Source of the DNA: Cytophagaceae bacterium
GTDB taxonomy: Bacteria; Bacteroidota; Bacteroidia; Cytophagales; Cytophagaceae
Reading direction: 5' to 3'
NCBI GenBank assembly: GCA_014376985.1
Contig: JACMQM010000348.1
Location: 1-37,658, forward strand
Length of the DNA: 37,658 bases
The notes beneath the pieces are model-generated. The model did no database searches. It saw only the letters and a program-made list of their open reading frames with translations, and had not been told where the DNA came from. The translations under genes and the position numbers were made by a program. Shown here one piece after another: positions 8,520 to 16,962 of the stretch; within the stretch, counting starts at the first letter, position 1; the number at the start of each line of letters is the position of its first letter.

Positions 8520-9722
8520 ATGCATAAACTTATTTTTATACCTGTTATTCTTCTCCTGCTATTTTCCTGTAGTGGACCTGAAGTAGATTATGTAGCCAAA
8601 GTGAAAGTGCTTCACCTCACTAACGCTAGTCTATACGACGAAGAATTAGTGTACGATGTTATTTTCGATTCAGAAGAATCTGATGTTGATTCATTAAAAA
8701 ACAAAAGTAGGATATTGTTTTTATCGGGCATAGACCAGTATAAAAACAAAGACAATACCCGTAAGGCGATTGATTTTTTCAAGGAATCAATTTTGGTGTT
8801 TCCGGATGCAAAAACTTACTACGAATTAGGAAACGCCTTACTCGATAGAAATAATTTTGATCAGGCAAAGGAAGCCATAAATGCTTACAGGGTAGCTGAG
8901 CATTTGAACTTTCAACCCAAGTTTAATATCTACTACAAAGAAGCCTGTGCCAATAATATCTTGTATCATAATGTAGCTGCTGAAGAAAAAGAAAACTACA
9001 TGTCTAGAGTAGTGGCTTCCTTGAGAATGGCTTTCTATAATGGTTTTTCAGATACGGTACAACTGAAAAATGATCCGCGTATAAACAGTATCGTAGTAAC
9101 AGACGAATATAAGAGTATCATTTTAAATGCCCGAATAGAGAAAGAAAAAGGAAGCCCTAATGCATTGTTTGAATTGTTTAAAAATGCTTTTCCAGCATCA
9201 GAAACAACCACACTTGAAATAAACAAAGAACATGTAGATTTAGCTCGTTATGATCAATCGATCAGTTATGATTTTGCTGCTTTCATTCCTGAAATGGAGA
9301 ATACAGAGTTTGGCAGGGAAGTATCGCATGATTACTTCTACGTAGCCAAAGTAGCGGAAACACCTCTTTACACAGCTTTAGTTTATCGCTCCATGAGCTT
9401 CTACGGAGAAAACATGCAGCCTGTTCATACCACTTTAGTGACGTTTGATACACAAGGTGAAATCATTGCTAAGAAATTAATTTCCTGCGAGTGCTCGGCA
9501 GAAAAAATCAAAGACGCTAAAATTGAAAACAATATCATTACCATTCACGATTATAAACGCAAATGGGAGCATCCTATTGACAAAGTAGATTTCGAAGACA
9601 ACAAAGTAATTGCTTACGAATTGAAAGCCAGTATAAAATACAGAATAGACAACACCGGAAAAATAATAGACGAGGACGTTCCTTCTAATTACAAAGATTC
9701 AACTGTTGCTTCTACTAAATAA
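8520..9722 (+). CDS. TPR-containing lipoprotein of unknown function (paralog 1)
   Basis: The 400-residue protein begins with a lipoprotein signal peptide; the lipobox is LFSC with C17 as the lipidated residue. Residues 60-145 look like tetratricopeptide helices (RKAIDFFKESILVFPDAKTYYELGNALL). The C-terminal half (about 210-390) is a beta-rich domain. It is shared with the next gene, seen in matching FEDNKVIAYELKASIKYRIDNTGKI and FDNDLLSVEEAGSVSYKMNAEGKI segments and in the IHDYKRKW and FFKRKW pairs. The ATG lies just past the end of the GH16 pseudogene. The next gene starts 12 bases downstream, so the two are probably one unit made by tandem duplication. I do not recognise the family. Confidence 0.75.
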   Translation: MHKLIFIPVILLLLFSCSGPEVDYVAKVKVLHLTNASLYDEELVYDVIFDSEESDVDSLKNKSRILFLSGIDQYKNKDNTRKAIDFFKESILVFPDAKTYYELGNALLDRNNFDQAKEAINAYRVAEHLNFQPKFNIYYKEACANNILYHNVAAEEKENYMSRVVASLRMAFYNGFSDTVQLKNDPRINSIVVTDEYKSIILNARIEKEKGSPNALFELFKNAFPASETTTLEINKEHVDLARYDQSISYDFAAFIPEMENTEFGREVSHDYFYVAKVAETPLYTALVYRSMSFYGENMQPVHTTLVTFDTQGEIIAKKLISCECSAEKIKDAKIENNIITIHDYKRKWEHPIDKVDFEDNKVIAYELKASIKYRIDNTGKIIDEDVPSNYKDSTVASTK

Positions 9723-9734
9723 TCTATAAGAACC

Positions 9735-10940
9735 ATGACAAAGCATTATTCACTTATTTTTCTGTTTTCTTTGATTCTTTTTTCCTGCGGTACAAAAGAG
9801 GTTGTAACTGAAATAGTCGAAGTGCCAGCTATAAGAGCAAGTTATATTTACCGGGCAGATTCCGTTTTATCCTATGCGGAAATTAACAAAGAAAATCACA
9901 AAGGGCTTTCTGATTCTTATGAACAAAAGTCTTTATCGGCACAGTCTACAGACATGGATAAAGCAATATACTATTGCAAACGTGCCATTACGCTTCATCC
10001 TACCTTTGAGCTTTACAATACATTAGGCTCATTGCTTCAAAAAGGAAAGTATTATGGTGAAGCGCATGATTTATACTTTTTTCTTGTGAATAAACATTAT
10101 GTAGCAACCAAACAGGAATCTATATATGTCTTTCAAGAACCAACGGATGAAATGCGCTATGAATTGATTGCTCTATCTTTTTTGAAATATGGTTATATCG
10201 ATAACTATGCTATTTATGAATACAAAGAAGATGGTCACGACATCAAGAAATTAGAAGGGCGACTGCTGGCAGATGGTCGTTTAAAAATTGACACTACTCT
10301 CAATCAATTTAATAATTTCAAATTGATGTTCATGACTGATGCAGAAATAGACGAATATAAAAACAGCGAACAAGTCTTTAATGGTTTTCTAAATAGTGTT
10401 ACAGATACTTCTTCTATCTTTGAAATCAATGCCAAGCAGGTTCAAAACTTCAAGTACAACAACAGAGAATCCGATGAGATGGGAGAAGAATGGACAATGA
10501 ATGATTTCTATCAAAATTTTTTAATTGAGAAAAAAGAGAATCCAGAGAGCTGGTTCAGGTACAATTTCAATCATGTTTATTCTTTAAATAATAGTATCAC
10601 AGTCCTTGTTTATTCCGTCGATACATCGGAAACGGGGTGTCCAAAGGAAATGAGACATATCTACCACCGCATTGTATTGTATAATAACACAGCACATGTA
10701 ATAGATAATAAAATAATCGCCTTTCAGTCCGGAGAAGATTTAGCAACCGCAACTGTCACTCAAAGCGATATAACGGTAAAATTCTTTAAAAGGAAATGGA
10801 GAAATTCTTATCAGAAAAAAGACTTTGATAATGATCTGTTAAGTGTAGAAGAAGCGGGGAGTGTCAGTTATAAAATGAATGCAGAAGGTAAGATTGAACA
10901 ACAGGGAAATCAAACAGAAACATTACCTTCAACTCTTTGA
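9735..10940 (+). CDS. TPR-containing lipoprotein of unknown function (paralog 2)
   Basis: The 401-residue protein has a lipoprotein signal peptide with lipobox LFSC and C18. A short TPR-like region follows (about 75-115, KAIYYCKRAITLHPTFELYNTLGSLL). The C-terminal half (about 210-390) corresponds to that of the preceding gene. The middle part differs, so the paralogs diverged most there. Its 3' end overlaps the convergent DUF2306 gene by 31 bases. The protein is likely anchored in the inner or outer membrane; its role is unknown. Confidence 0.75.
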   Translation: MTKHYSLIFLFSLILFSCGTKEVVTEIVEVPAIRASYIYRADSVLSYAEINKENHKGLSDSYEQKSLSAQSTDMDKAIYYCKRAITLHPTFELYNTLGSLLQKGKYYGEAHDLYFFLVNKHYVATKQESIYVFQEPTDEMRYELIALSFLKYGYIDNYAIYEYKEDGHDIKKLEGRLLADGRLKIDTTLNQFNNFKLMFMTDAEIDEYKNSEQVFNGFLNSVTDTSSIFEINAKQVQNFKYNNRESDEMGEEWTMNDFYQNFLIEKKENPESWFRYNFNHVYSLNNSITVLVYSVDTSETGCPKEMRHIYHRIVLYNNTAHVIDNKIIAFQSGEDLATATVTQSDITVKFFKRKWRNSYQKKDFDNDLLSVEEAGSVSYKMNAEGKIEQQGNQTETLPSTL

Positions 10941-11554
10941 AAAAATTGAGAGCGTATAATCCATTCCGCAATTAATAAATTAGGCACCCAGCTCAACCAG
11001 GCTACTAGCGTATACATTTCATGTGAATGCAAGTGAAAAATATGTGGAAGAAAAACAACATACAATCGTAGACTGATAGCAGATAACGTTAGGGCATAAC
11101 TTCGGATCATAAAGTTAATATGCTGCTCTATTTTTCTTTTCTTTATTTTTTGATAAGCGATAAAAGAAAACAGCCACCATAACAACGATACGCAAACAAA
11201 GGATATTTTTGACCAGAGTCCTCCATTCGCATAAAAAGACATGATTAACCCACTGGGTGCGCTCAAAAACAAAACAGTCACCAGGTATGTTTTTCCAAAT
11301 ACACGATGAAGACGTGGATAATGAACCAACAGATAATTGACAAATTGGAAAATTCCTGTAAACAGGACAATTAGGCTGGTACTGATGTGAATGTAAAATG
11401 CGTATCTCCAGCTTGCAATGTGCAATACGGATTGCTTGGTGAGCAAAAAAGAGACATCGTACTCAAATCTAAAATAAGGGATTGTTAACTTTAACATTAA
11501 CCAACTAAAAACTAGCAGTATACCTAAAAAAGCTATAGAGCCTATTTTATTCAT
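10910..11554 (-). CDS. DUF2306 integral membrane protein
   Basis: The 214-residue protein has about six membrane spans. It has the conserved features of the DUF2306 family: WRYAFYIHISTS, a loop LHRVFGKTYL after span 3, PSGLIMSFYANGG, and INFMIRSYALTLSAISLRLY near the end. Histidines placed at span ends recall b-type cytochromes, but a heme role is not shown for the family. The start is ATG at 11554, with 90 bases to the divergent helicase gene. It overlaps the preceding convergent lipoprotein gene by 31 bases at its 3' end. Confidence 0.8.
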   Translation of the reverse strand: MNKIGSIAFLGILLVFSWLMLKLTIPYFRFEYDVSFLLTKQSVLHIASWRYAFYIHISTSLIVLFTGIFQFVNYLLVHYPRLHRVFGKTYLVTVLFLSAPSGLIMSFYANGGLWSKISFVCVSLLWWLFSFIAYQKIKKRKIEQHINFMIRSYALTLSAISLRLYVVFLPHIFHLHSHEMYTLVAWLSWVPNLLIAEWIIRSQFFQRVEGNVSV

Positions 11555-11569
11555 AGATTGTCATTAGTA

Positions 11570-11600
11570 TTGGTTAACCATATAAAAATACATAACTTTA
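11570..11600 (+). promoter_or_regulatory. Likely promoter of the DEAD-box helicase gene
   Basis: TTG at 11570-11572 is followed, 20 bases later, by TAACTTTA (11593-11600), which matches the Bacteroidota -7 element TAnnTTTG except for the last base. The spacing is close to the expected 19. Transcription would start about 40 bases before the TTG start codon. Confidence 0.4.
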
Positions 11601-11644
11601 AGAAAAGTAAATAATTATTTCCCTTCATCTCAAAAAATACCCTC

Positions 11645-12859
11645 TTGGACTTTAACCAATTTAACTTTGACTCTGGACTATTGGAAGGTTTATCTTCTAT
11701 GGGCTTCAATAAACCTACTCCCATACAAGAACAATCGATTCCTATTATTCTTTCCGGCAAAGACATCATAGCCTGCGCACAAACAGGTACAGGTAAAACG
11801 GCAGCTTATGTGTTGCCTATTCTGCATAAAATTCTTTCCGCTAAAAAGCGTCACCTCAATACACTTATCCTTTGCCCTACAAGAGAGCTTGCTCTTCAAA
11901 TCGATCAACAAATCGAGGGCTTTGCGTATTTCATATCTGTAAGTTCCATTGCCATCTATGGAGGAGGAGACGGAGTCGTATGGGATCAACAGAAGAAAGC
12001 ATTGAAAGAAGGAGCGGATATCATCATCGCTACACCAGGTCGTTTGATTGCACAGCTGCAATCGGGAACTGTTAAGTTTGATCACCTGGAACACCTTGTG
12101 TTAGATGAAGCTGATCGCATGCTTGACATGGGTTTTTACAGCGACATCGTAAAGATCATTAGCTATCTGCCTGCCAACCGTCAAACCATTTTATTCTCTG
12201 CGACTATGCCTCCTAACATGAGGAAACTAGCGGGACAAATTCTACAAAATCCGGAGCAAGTAAACATCGCCATCTCAAAACCGGCAGAAGGTATTCTTCA
12301 ACAGGCTTACGTTTTATACGATAATCAAAAAGTTAACCTGATCAAACACATCTTATCAGAGAAGAAATTCAACAGTGTGATTATTTTTGCTTCTACCAAA
12401 GACAATGTAAAAGCATTAGACAGAGAACTTAAAGCAAAAGGCTTTTCAGTAGAAGCCTTTCACTCTGATCTGGAACAATCGGAAAGAGAAGCCATCATGC
12501 GTCAATTTAAAAGCAGAAGTCTTCAGATCATTATTGGTACAGATATCTTATCCAGAGGAATTGATGTGGAAGGTATCGACCTTGTGATTAACTTCGATGC
12601 ACCTCCCGATCCTGAAGATTATATACACCGCATAGGCCGCACCGCACGTGCGGAAACAACTGGTACGGCCATCACCTTCATCAATGAAAAGGATCAGCGT
12701 AAATTTTATTCTGTAGAGGAGTTAATTGGTAGAGAAATTCCTAAACTTCCCATACCGGAAGGCTTAGGCGAAGGACCTGCCTATGAACCTTTGAAAAAAA
12801 GAACGTTTATTAAATCAGGTGGCGGAGATAGAAACAAACGTCCATTCAAAAAAAGATAG
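11645..12859 (+). CDS. DEAD-box ATP-dependent RNA helicase, RhlE-like
   Basis: The 404-residue protein has the complete helicase core. The Q motif is near F21-Q28 (FNKPTPIQEQ). Motif I is AQTGTGKT (45-52), Ia PTRELALQI, Ib TPGRL, II DEAD (154-157), III SAT (185-187), V GTDILSRGID and VI HRIGRTAR. A short basic tail ends RNKRPFKKR. DEAD-box proteins unwind short RNA duplexes with ATP; the RhlE group acts in ribosome assembly and RNA decay. The start is TTG at 11645, giving the expected N-terminus just before the Q motif. A Crp/Fnr gene follows after 24 bases in the same direction. AT-rich genomes often induce such helicases in the cold, but nothing here shows that. Confidence 0.92.
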   Translation: MDFNQFNFDSGLLEGLSSMGFNKPTPIQEQSIPIILSGKDIIACAQTGTGKTAAYVLPILHKILSAKKRHLNTLILCPTRELALQIDQQIEGFAYFISVSSIAIYGGGDGVVWDQQKKALKEGADIIIATPGRLIAQLQSGTVKFDHLEHLVLDEADRMLDMGFYSDIVKIISYLPANRQTILFSATMPPNMRKLAGQILQNPEQVNIAISKPAEGILQQAYVLYDNQKVNLIKHILSEKKFNSVIIFASTKDNVKALDRELKAKGFSVEAFHSDLEQSEREAIMRQFKSRSLQIIIGTDILSRGIDVEGIDLVINFDAPPDPEDYIHRIGRTARAETTGTAITFINEKDQRKFYSVEELIGREIPKLPIPEGLGEGPAYEPLKKRTFIKSGGGDRNKRPFKKR

Positions 12860-12883
12860 AGGTTTCTGACAGAAAGCAATAAC

Positions 12884-13468
12884 ATGTTTGACGTTCTCTA
12901 CCAACATATCAGTAAAAAGGTAAGCATCACTCCGAAAGAGTGGGAGTTCATTACTCAACAATGCATTCCAAAAAAAATCAGAAAGAAGCAATACCTGCTA
13001 CAGGCTGGAGACAAAGCAGAGTTCTCTATTTTTGTTACAAAGGGATGCTTAAGATCTTACTCCGTTGATGCTGCAGGAGAAGAGCATATTGTACAATTTG
13101 CTCTCGAAGGCTGGTGGATCGGAGATACCAGTGCTTTTTTAACCAATGAACCGGCCTCTTTTAACATTGATGCCATCGAAGATACAGAAGTTTTACTTTT
13201 TGAAAGCGAATCATTGGATGTGATCTTTGATCATGTACCGATGTTTGAGCGTTACATGCGCTTGTTGTTGCAAGGTAATTATGTAGCGATGCACAAAAGA
13301 CTGGTTTCTGCTATTAGTACAACAGCAGAAGAAAAATACCTTCGCATGCAAAAACAATATCCCGACATCATGCAGCGTGTTCCTCAGCATATGATCGCTT
13401 CTTACCTTGGTTTAAAACCTGAGACGTTAAGCCGGATCAGAAAGAAGCTTGCCAGTGACAAGTCTTAA
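12884..13468 (+). CDS. Crp/Fnr family transcriptional regulator
   Basis: The 194-residue protein has a cyclic-nucleotide-binding-like beta barrel (about 30-120; LLQAGDKAEFSIFVTKGCLRSY), a dimer helix, and a winged helix-turn-helix at about 160-190 (VPQHMIASYLGLKPETLSRIRKKL). It lacks the cysteine cluster of oxygen-sensing Fnr proteins and the full cAMP-binding signature, so the ligand is unknown. Bacteroidota have many Crp-like proteins of this length. It sits 24 bases after the helicase and 44 bases before the PrsW-TPR gene; either could be in its unit, but regulation of neighbours is only a guess. Confidence 0.88.
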   Translation: MFDVLYQHISKKVSITPKEWEFITQQCIPKKIRKKQYLLQAGDKAEFSIFVTKGCLRSYSVDAAGEEHIVQFALEGWWIGDTSAFLTNEPASFNIDAIEDTEVLLFESESLDVIFDHVPMFERYMRLLLQGNYVAMHKRLVSAISTTAEEKYLRMQKQYPDIMQRVPQHMIASYLGLKPETLSRIRKKLASDKS

Positions 13469-13512
13469 GACAAAATTTTATTTCTTATCTTCATACATTA
13501 ACACCATCCTAC

Positions 13513-16215
13513 ATGACTAGATTTTTAATTGTAGTAGCTGCAATATTTGCATCTATTGTTTTATTGTCCGCACTCTTTTTTACGGAACCGTTTTCAACAT
13601 CAGAAGAAAAAATTATCAATCCGGAATATGAACCGCTAAGTAAACTATATACTACGAGTGATTCACTGAATGTTTTTAAGCATTATAAAAATGTAGGTTC
13701 TCATTTGGAGAAACCTTATTTCCAAAATACAAAGAATGGCTTGTTATTCAGAAACGACGAAGCAATTGAAAATTATTATACTCATTTAAGCAAGAGTACA
13801 GATTCAACAACAACAGATATTGGAAATTTGGGTTTATCATTCATATACCTTCGAAACAACCGAGTAAATTTTGCATACGAACATTTCGTTAAAGTTAGAA
13901 ATCACAGCTTGCCTTACTATGAGCAAGAGAAAGGTTTGTTTCATTTAAAATATAGAGAACTTGATAGTGCGCAAATTCATCTGACACATGCAGTGAAAAC
14001 TATGCCTGACTCTAAAGACGGACAGCTTGGATTGATCGAAACCTACTATTATAATAAAGACTACGCCGCTTTAAAAAAACACCTTACATCTACCACTCTT
14101 CCTTTCTATCCACAATATATCTTGTCAGATACTTATTTTTATGATTTTGATTTAATCTCATATTATAAATTAAGATTTAAAGAATACAACGGTACCTGGT
14201 TAGAGACCATTGCAGCTCTTTTAGTAGCTTTCTTATGGATTACATACTTCTTAAAACTAAACGTATTTCAATCTATTAAACCGCTACCTTTAGTGATTAC
14301 TGTTTTGTTATCAGCATTCACTACTTTTGCCTGTCTCCTTATTTATGAGTTCTATCACGTTTACCTAGACTTCGGCTTAACTGACTCTATCGGCAATGAT
14401 TTACTGTATACTATTTTCGGTATTGGTTTGATAGAAGAAGTAGCCAAGTGCATACCACTTGTGGTAGTTGTACTTTTATTTAGAAAAAACATATCTGAGC
14501 CTTATCATTATCTGCTCATAGCCGCCGCCTCAGCTTTGACCTTTTCCACATTGGAGAATATCCTATATTTTAAAGAATATCCAGGTCAAGTGATTTATAT
14601 CCGTTCTATGATTTCTGTAGTCGTTCACTTATTTGGCACCTGTGTGATCAGCTATGGTTTATTTGTTGTTAACGCTTCTAAGAAAGAAATAAACATTGGT
14701 TTTGGAGCCTTGTGTTTCTTGGCTGCTATTTTACTCCATGGTTTATTTGATCTTGTACTCATTAATAAAGAGCTGAGTCTGTTTCATTTGTTTTCTTATG
14801 CTTTAATGTTCTTTGCTGTTTATGCATTGAATCGCATGATCAATTATGCACTGAATACGTCTCCGGATTTTGATGCCAAAAAACAACCTGAAGTCAATTG
14901 GTTGCGACAATTCATGATCGTAGGATTTACTAGCATCTTATTATTCGAGTTTATCATAGGTTCAGTTTGGAACGGTTTCTATGTCTCTAAAGATGTGTTA
15001 ATCGATTCCATGCTCGCTTTTATTTTACTGCTTGTTTTTCTGGTATCCAGCTTATCAAAATTCCATTTTGTGTTCGGTTATAGAACCGGTATTTTTCAGG
15101 TTGTCAATGAGTTTAAGTATCAAGCCTTATTGCATGCATTGATAAGGGTAAAGCCCATTCAAAAGAAACAAGTGCTGGAAGGGTTTGATCTCCGTACTAC
15201 CACTTTACATGCTGTAGACAAGTCAGCAAATTTCATTCATGGCATTCTTTCAAAAGGAGAGCAATACCAGGGGCATGAACAAGTATTTATAAAGCCTTAT
15301 GCGAGCAGTAGATTGAAAAATGAGGAAACTTATTACTGCAACATTTACGGATTGAAAGATCCATCCATAGTGGATGCTATGGACGTTAACCAAAAAGATT
15401 TATTGCTATTAACAAAGGCAAGGATTATTTCAGAAGTAGACACCTCTAAGCAGCCATCTATTCTTGATAAGATTGGTGTATGGTCAGTTGTCATAACCAT
15501 TGTGATAGGAAGTCTCTTATTTATGTTTTACATGAATTATAAGTCCGCACGACTGGCTTATAAATGGTCTTTTGATTTTATTGAAACCAAAACACTTTAT
15601 AAAGGCTACGAAAATCTGGAGTATGCCTTGGATAAAGATGAAAGTTTTAGTGAAGCACATTTGCTCATGGCTAAGATTAACATTTATCTCAGGCAATATG
15701 ATATTGCTTATAAACAACTAGAAAATGTAAGCCCGCATACTCATTACGAAAAGCAAAGTGTATCTTATTTAAAAGCGTATTGTCTTTATAAATCAAAGCG
15801 ACAAGACGAAGCGATGGTTAACCTTTTAGAACTCGTGAAAACTTATCCTTCCTCAAACGCACTGGATAGTGCTTACCGGATGATAGGAGAGATGCAGGTC
15901 AATAAAAAAGAATATGCGGATGCCTTAAAATCCTTTAATTTTATTGAACATAAAGACAATCAAATTGTCTACTTGCAGGCCTTGAGTTTGCTCGAAGAGA
16001 AAAAATACAAAGAATCAGATCAATTGCTTTCTCAATTGATAGAATCTGAGAAAAATCCTTCGGATGACATTCTTTACTATAAAGGATTATGTCTGTTGTA
16101 TTTGCAAGATACTACTGCTGCCTGTCAATGGCTCAATAGAGCTGCTGAACATGAACACGCCAAGGCTTCAATACTTAAAGGTGATTGGTGCTACAACCTT
16201 AATAATCCTGAATAG
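13513..16215 (+). CDS. TPR protein with embedded PrsW-type intramembrane protease domain
   Basis: The 900-residue protein has an N-terminal signal or anchor (1-22). TPR-like periplasmic helices follow (about 95-210), then a multi-span block (about 230-510). A further single span lies at about 655-675, followed by a second set of TPR-like helices to the end (about 690-895). The membrane block carries the PrsW/CPBP-type motif set: IEEVAK with E308 and E309, FSTLENI with E348, H372 in VVVHLFGT, and HLGFD-like HGLFD with H409 and D413. These residues are the proposed active site of PrsW proteases, which in Bacillus cleave an anti-sigma factor inside the membrane. All are present, so catalysis is plausible. 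Two TPR regions suggest recognition of a partner. Substrate unknown. The fusion size is unusual for the family. Confidence 0.8.
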   Translation: MTRFLIVVAAIFASIVLLSALFFTEPFSTSEEKIINPEYEPLSKLYTTSDSLNVFKHYKNVGSHLEKPYFQNTKNGLLFRNDEAIENYYTHLSKSTDSTTTDIGNLGLSFIYLRNNRVNFAYEHFVKVRNHSLPYYEQEKGLFHLKYRELDSAQIHLTHAVKTMPDSKDGQLGLIETYYYNKDYAALKKHLTSTTLPFYPQYILSDTYFYDFDLISYYKLRFKEYNGTWLETIAALLVAFLWITYFLKLNVFQSIKPLPLVITVLLSAFTTFACLLIYEFYHVYLDFGLTDSIGNDLLYTIFGIGLIEEVAKCIPLVVVVLLFRKNISEPYHYLLIAAASALTFSTLENILYFKEYPGQVIYIRSMISVVVHLFGTCVISYGLFVVNASKKEINIGFGALCFLAAILLHGLFDLVLINKELSLFHLFSYALMFFAVYALNRMINYALNTSPDFDAKKQPEVNWLRQFMIVGFTSILLFEFIIGSVWNGFYVSKDVLIDSMLAFILLLVFLVSSLSKFHFVFGYRTGIFQVVNEFKYQALLHALIRVKPIQKKQVLEGFDLRTTTLHAVDKSANFIHGILSKGEQYQGHEQVFIKPYASSRLKNEETYYCNIYGLKDPSIVDAMDVNQKDLLLLTKARIISEVDTSKQPSILDKIGVWSVVITIVIGSLLFMFYMNYKSARLAYKWSFDFIETKTLYKGYENLEYALDKDESFSEAHLLMAKINIYLRQYDIAYKQLENVSPHTHYEKQSVSYLKAYCLYKSKRQDEAMVNLLELVKTYPSSNALDSAYRMIGEMQVNKKEYADALKSFNFIEHKDNQIVYLQALSLLEEKKYKESDQLLSQLIESEKNPSDDILYYKGLCLLYLQDTTAACQWLNRAAEHEHAKASILKGDWCYNLNNPE

Positions 16216-16246
16216 TCTATTTTTTATACTTTGACACTTAAGTAGT

Positions 16247-16279
16247 AAAAAGCATTGATCTAGATCAATGCTTTTTTTT
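16247..16279 (+). terminator. Strong intrinsic terminator after the PrsW-TPR gene
   Basis: A perfect 30-base palindrome (16247-16276), with the core GCATTGATC/GATCAATGC and A/T tails, is followed by further T residues. It lies 31 bases after the stop codon and can act in both directions. Confidence 0.85.
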
Positions 16280-16313
16280 GATGCATATCAATGCATAAAG
16301 CCGTATATGCTTG

Positions 16314-16321
16314 TACTTTTG
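16314..16321 (+). promoter_or_regulatory. -7 promoter element before the Rossmann-fold gene
   Basis: TACTTTTG matches TAnnTTTG perfectly and lies 26 bases before ATG 16348. It is inside the longer reading frame that begins at 16291, which argues for the downstream start. No clear -33 element at the usual spacing. Confidence 0.4.
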
Positions 16322-16347
16322 ATACATCATCCTCATCCATCACAGGC

Positions 16348-16821
16348 ATGAAAAAGACAATTGCAGTCATCGGTTCTTCCAATCACTCTGATACAAGTAT
16401 CGTATCCCGTCTTGCAGCGCTGGGCTATCCTTTGCTATTGGCCGATAAGAAGTGGGAGAAAGTGAAGGAATGCATTTTGAAACAACATGCCGAAGCTTCT
16501 GTAGAGATGCTGAACTGTTCTCACGAATGTGCTTGGCAAGCCGATGTGATATTGCTTTATCACAGCGCGGAATATTTACAACTTTTGAAAAAAATCAAGA
16601 ATGTTGTAACAGGGAAAATCATTGTAAACATGGTCAATGATTTTAACAATAAAGAAGTTCAAGATTTATTGCCTTTTTCGAAAGTAGTACACACCATGGC
16701 AGATTTCACGCCAGAGGTGGTATCTTATAAAGTAAGAGGCGAAAACAATCATGCGGTGGAACAGGTTTTATTGCTTTTTGATGAAATAGGTTTTAAATCG
16801 AATCACCGAAATAATTCCTAG
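16348..16821 (+). CDS. Rossmann-fold NAD(P)-binding-like protein (F420/NADP reductase-like), degenerate loop
   Basis: Starting at ATG 16348 gives 157 residues, MKKTIAVIGSS onward. The secondary-structure pattern is that of NADP-binding Rossmann proteins of the F420-NADP oxidoreductase type: beta strand IAVIG, a second strand YPLLLADKKW, a third segment ADVILLYHSAEYL, and a fourth GKIIVNMVNDFNN. The nucleotide loop is GSSNHSD rather than GxxGxxG, and the C-terminal domain is short. Cofactor binding may therefore be altered or lost. A longer frame from ATG 16291 exists, but a -7 promoter element lies inside it. Function unknown; the fold call is moderately sure. Confidence 0.65.
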   Translation: MKKTIAVIGSSNHSDTSIVSRLAALGYPLLLADKKWEKVKECILKQHAEASVEMLNCSHECAWQADVILLYHSAEYLQLLKKIKNVVTGKIIVNMVNDFNNKEVQDLLPFSKVVHTMADFTPEVVSYKVRGENNHAVEQVLLLFDEIGFKSNHRNNS

Positions 16822-16962
16822 CGGCTTGATCTTAGTCAACAGATTTTCTTAACCTGCATCAATGTAAGGGAAGCAACAAAAACTTAACATTGTAACAGTA
16901 AACGGGACAAAAAAATAAATACCTTGTCACGGAATAGGATAGACTATTAAATGTTAACCTAC

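Noticed and set aside
8035-8586. Independent 183-residue gene
   Set aside because: It is the out-of-frame part of the GH16 pseudogene plus its sorting domain and runs into the next gene.
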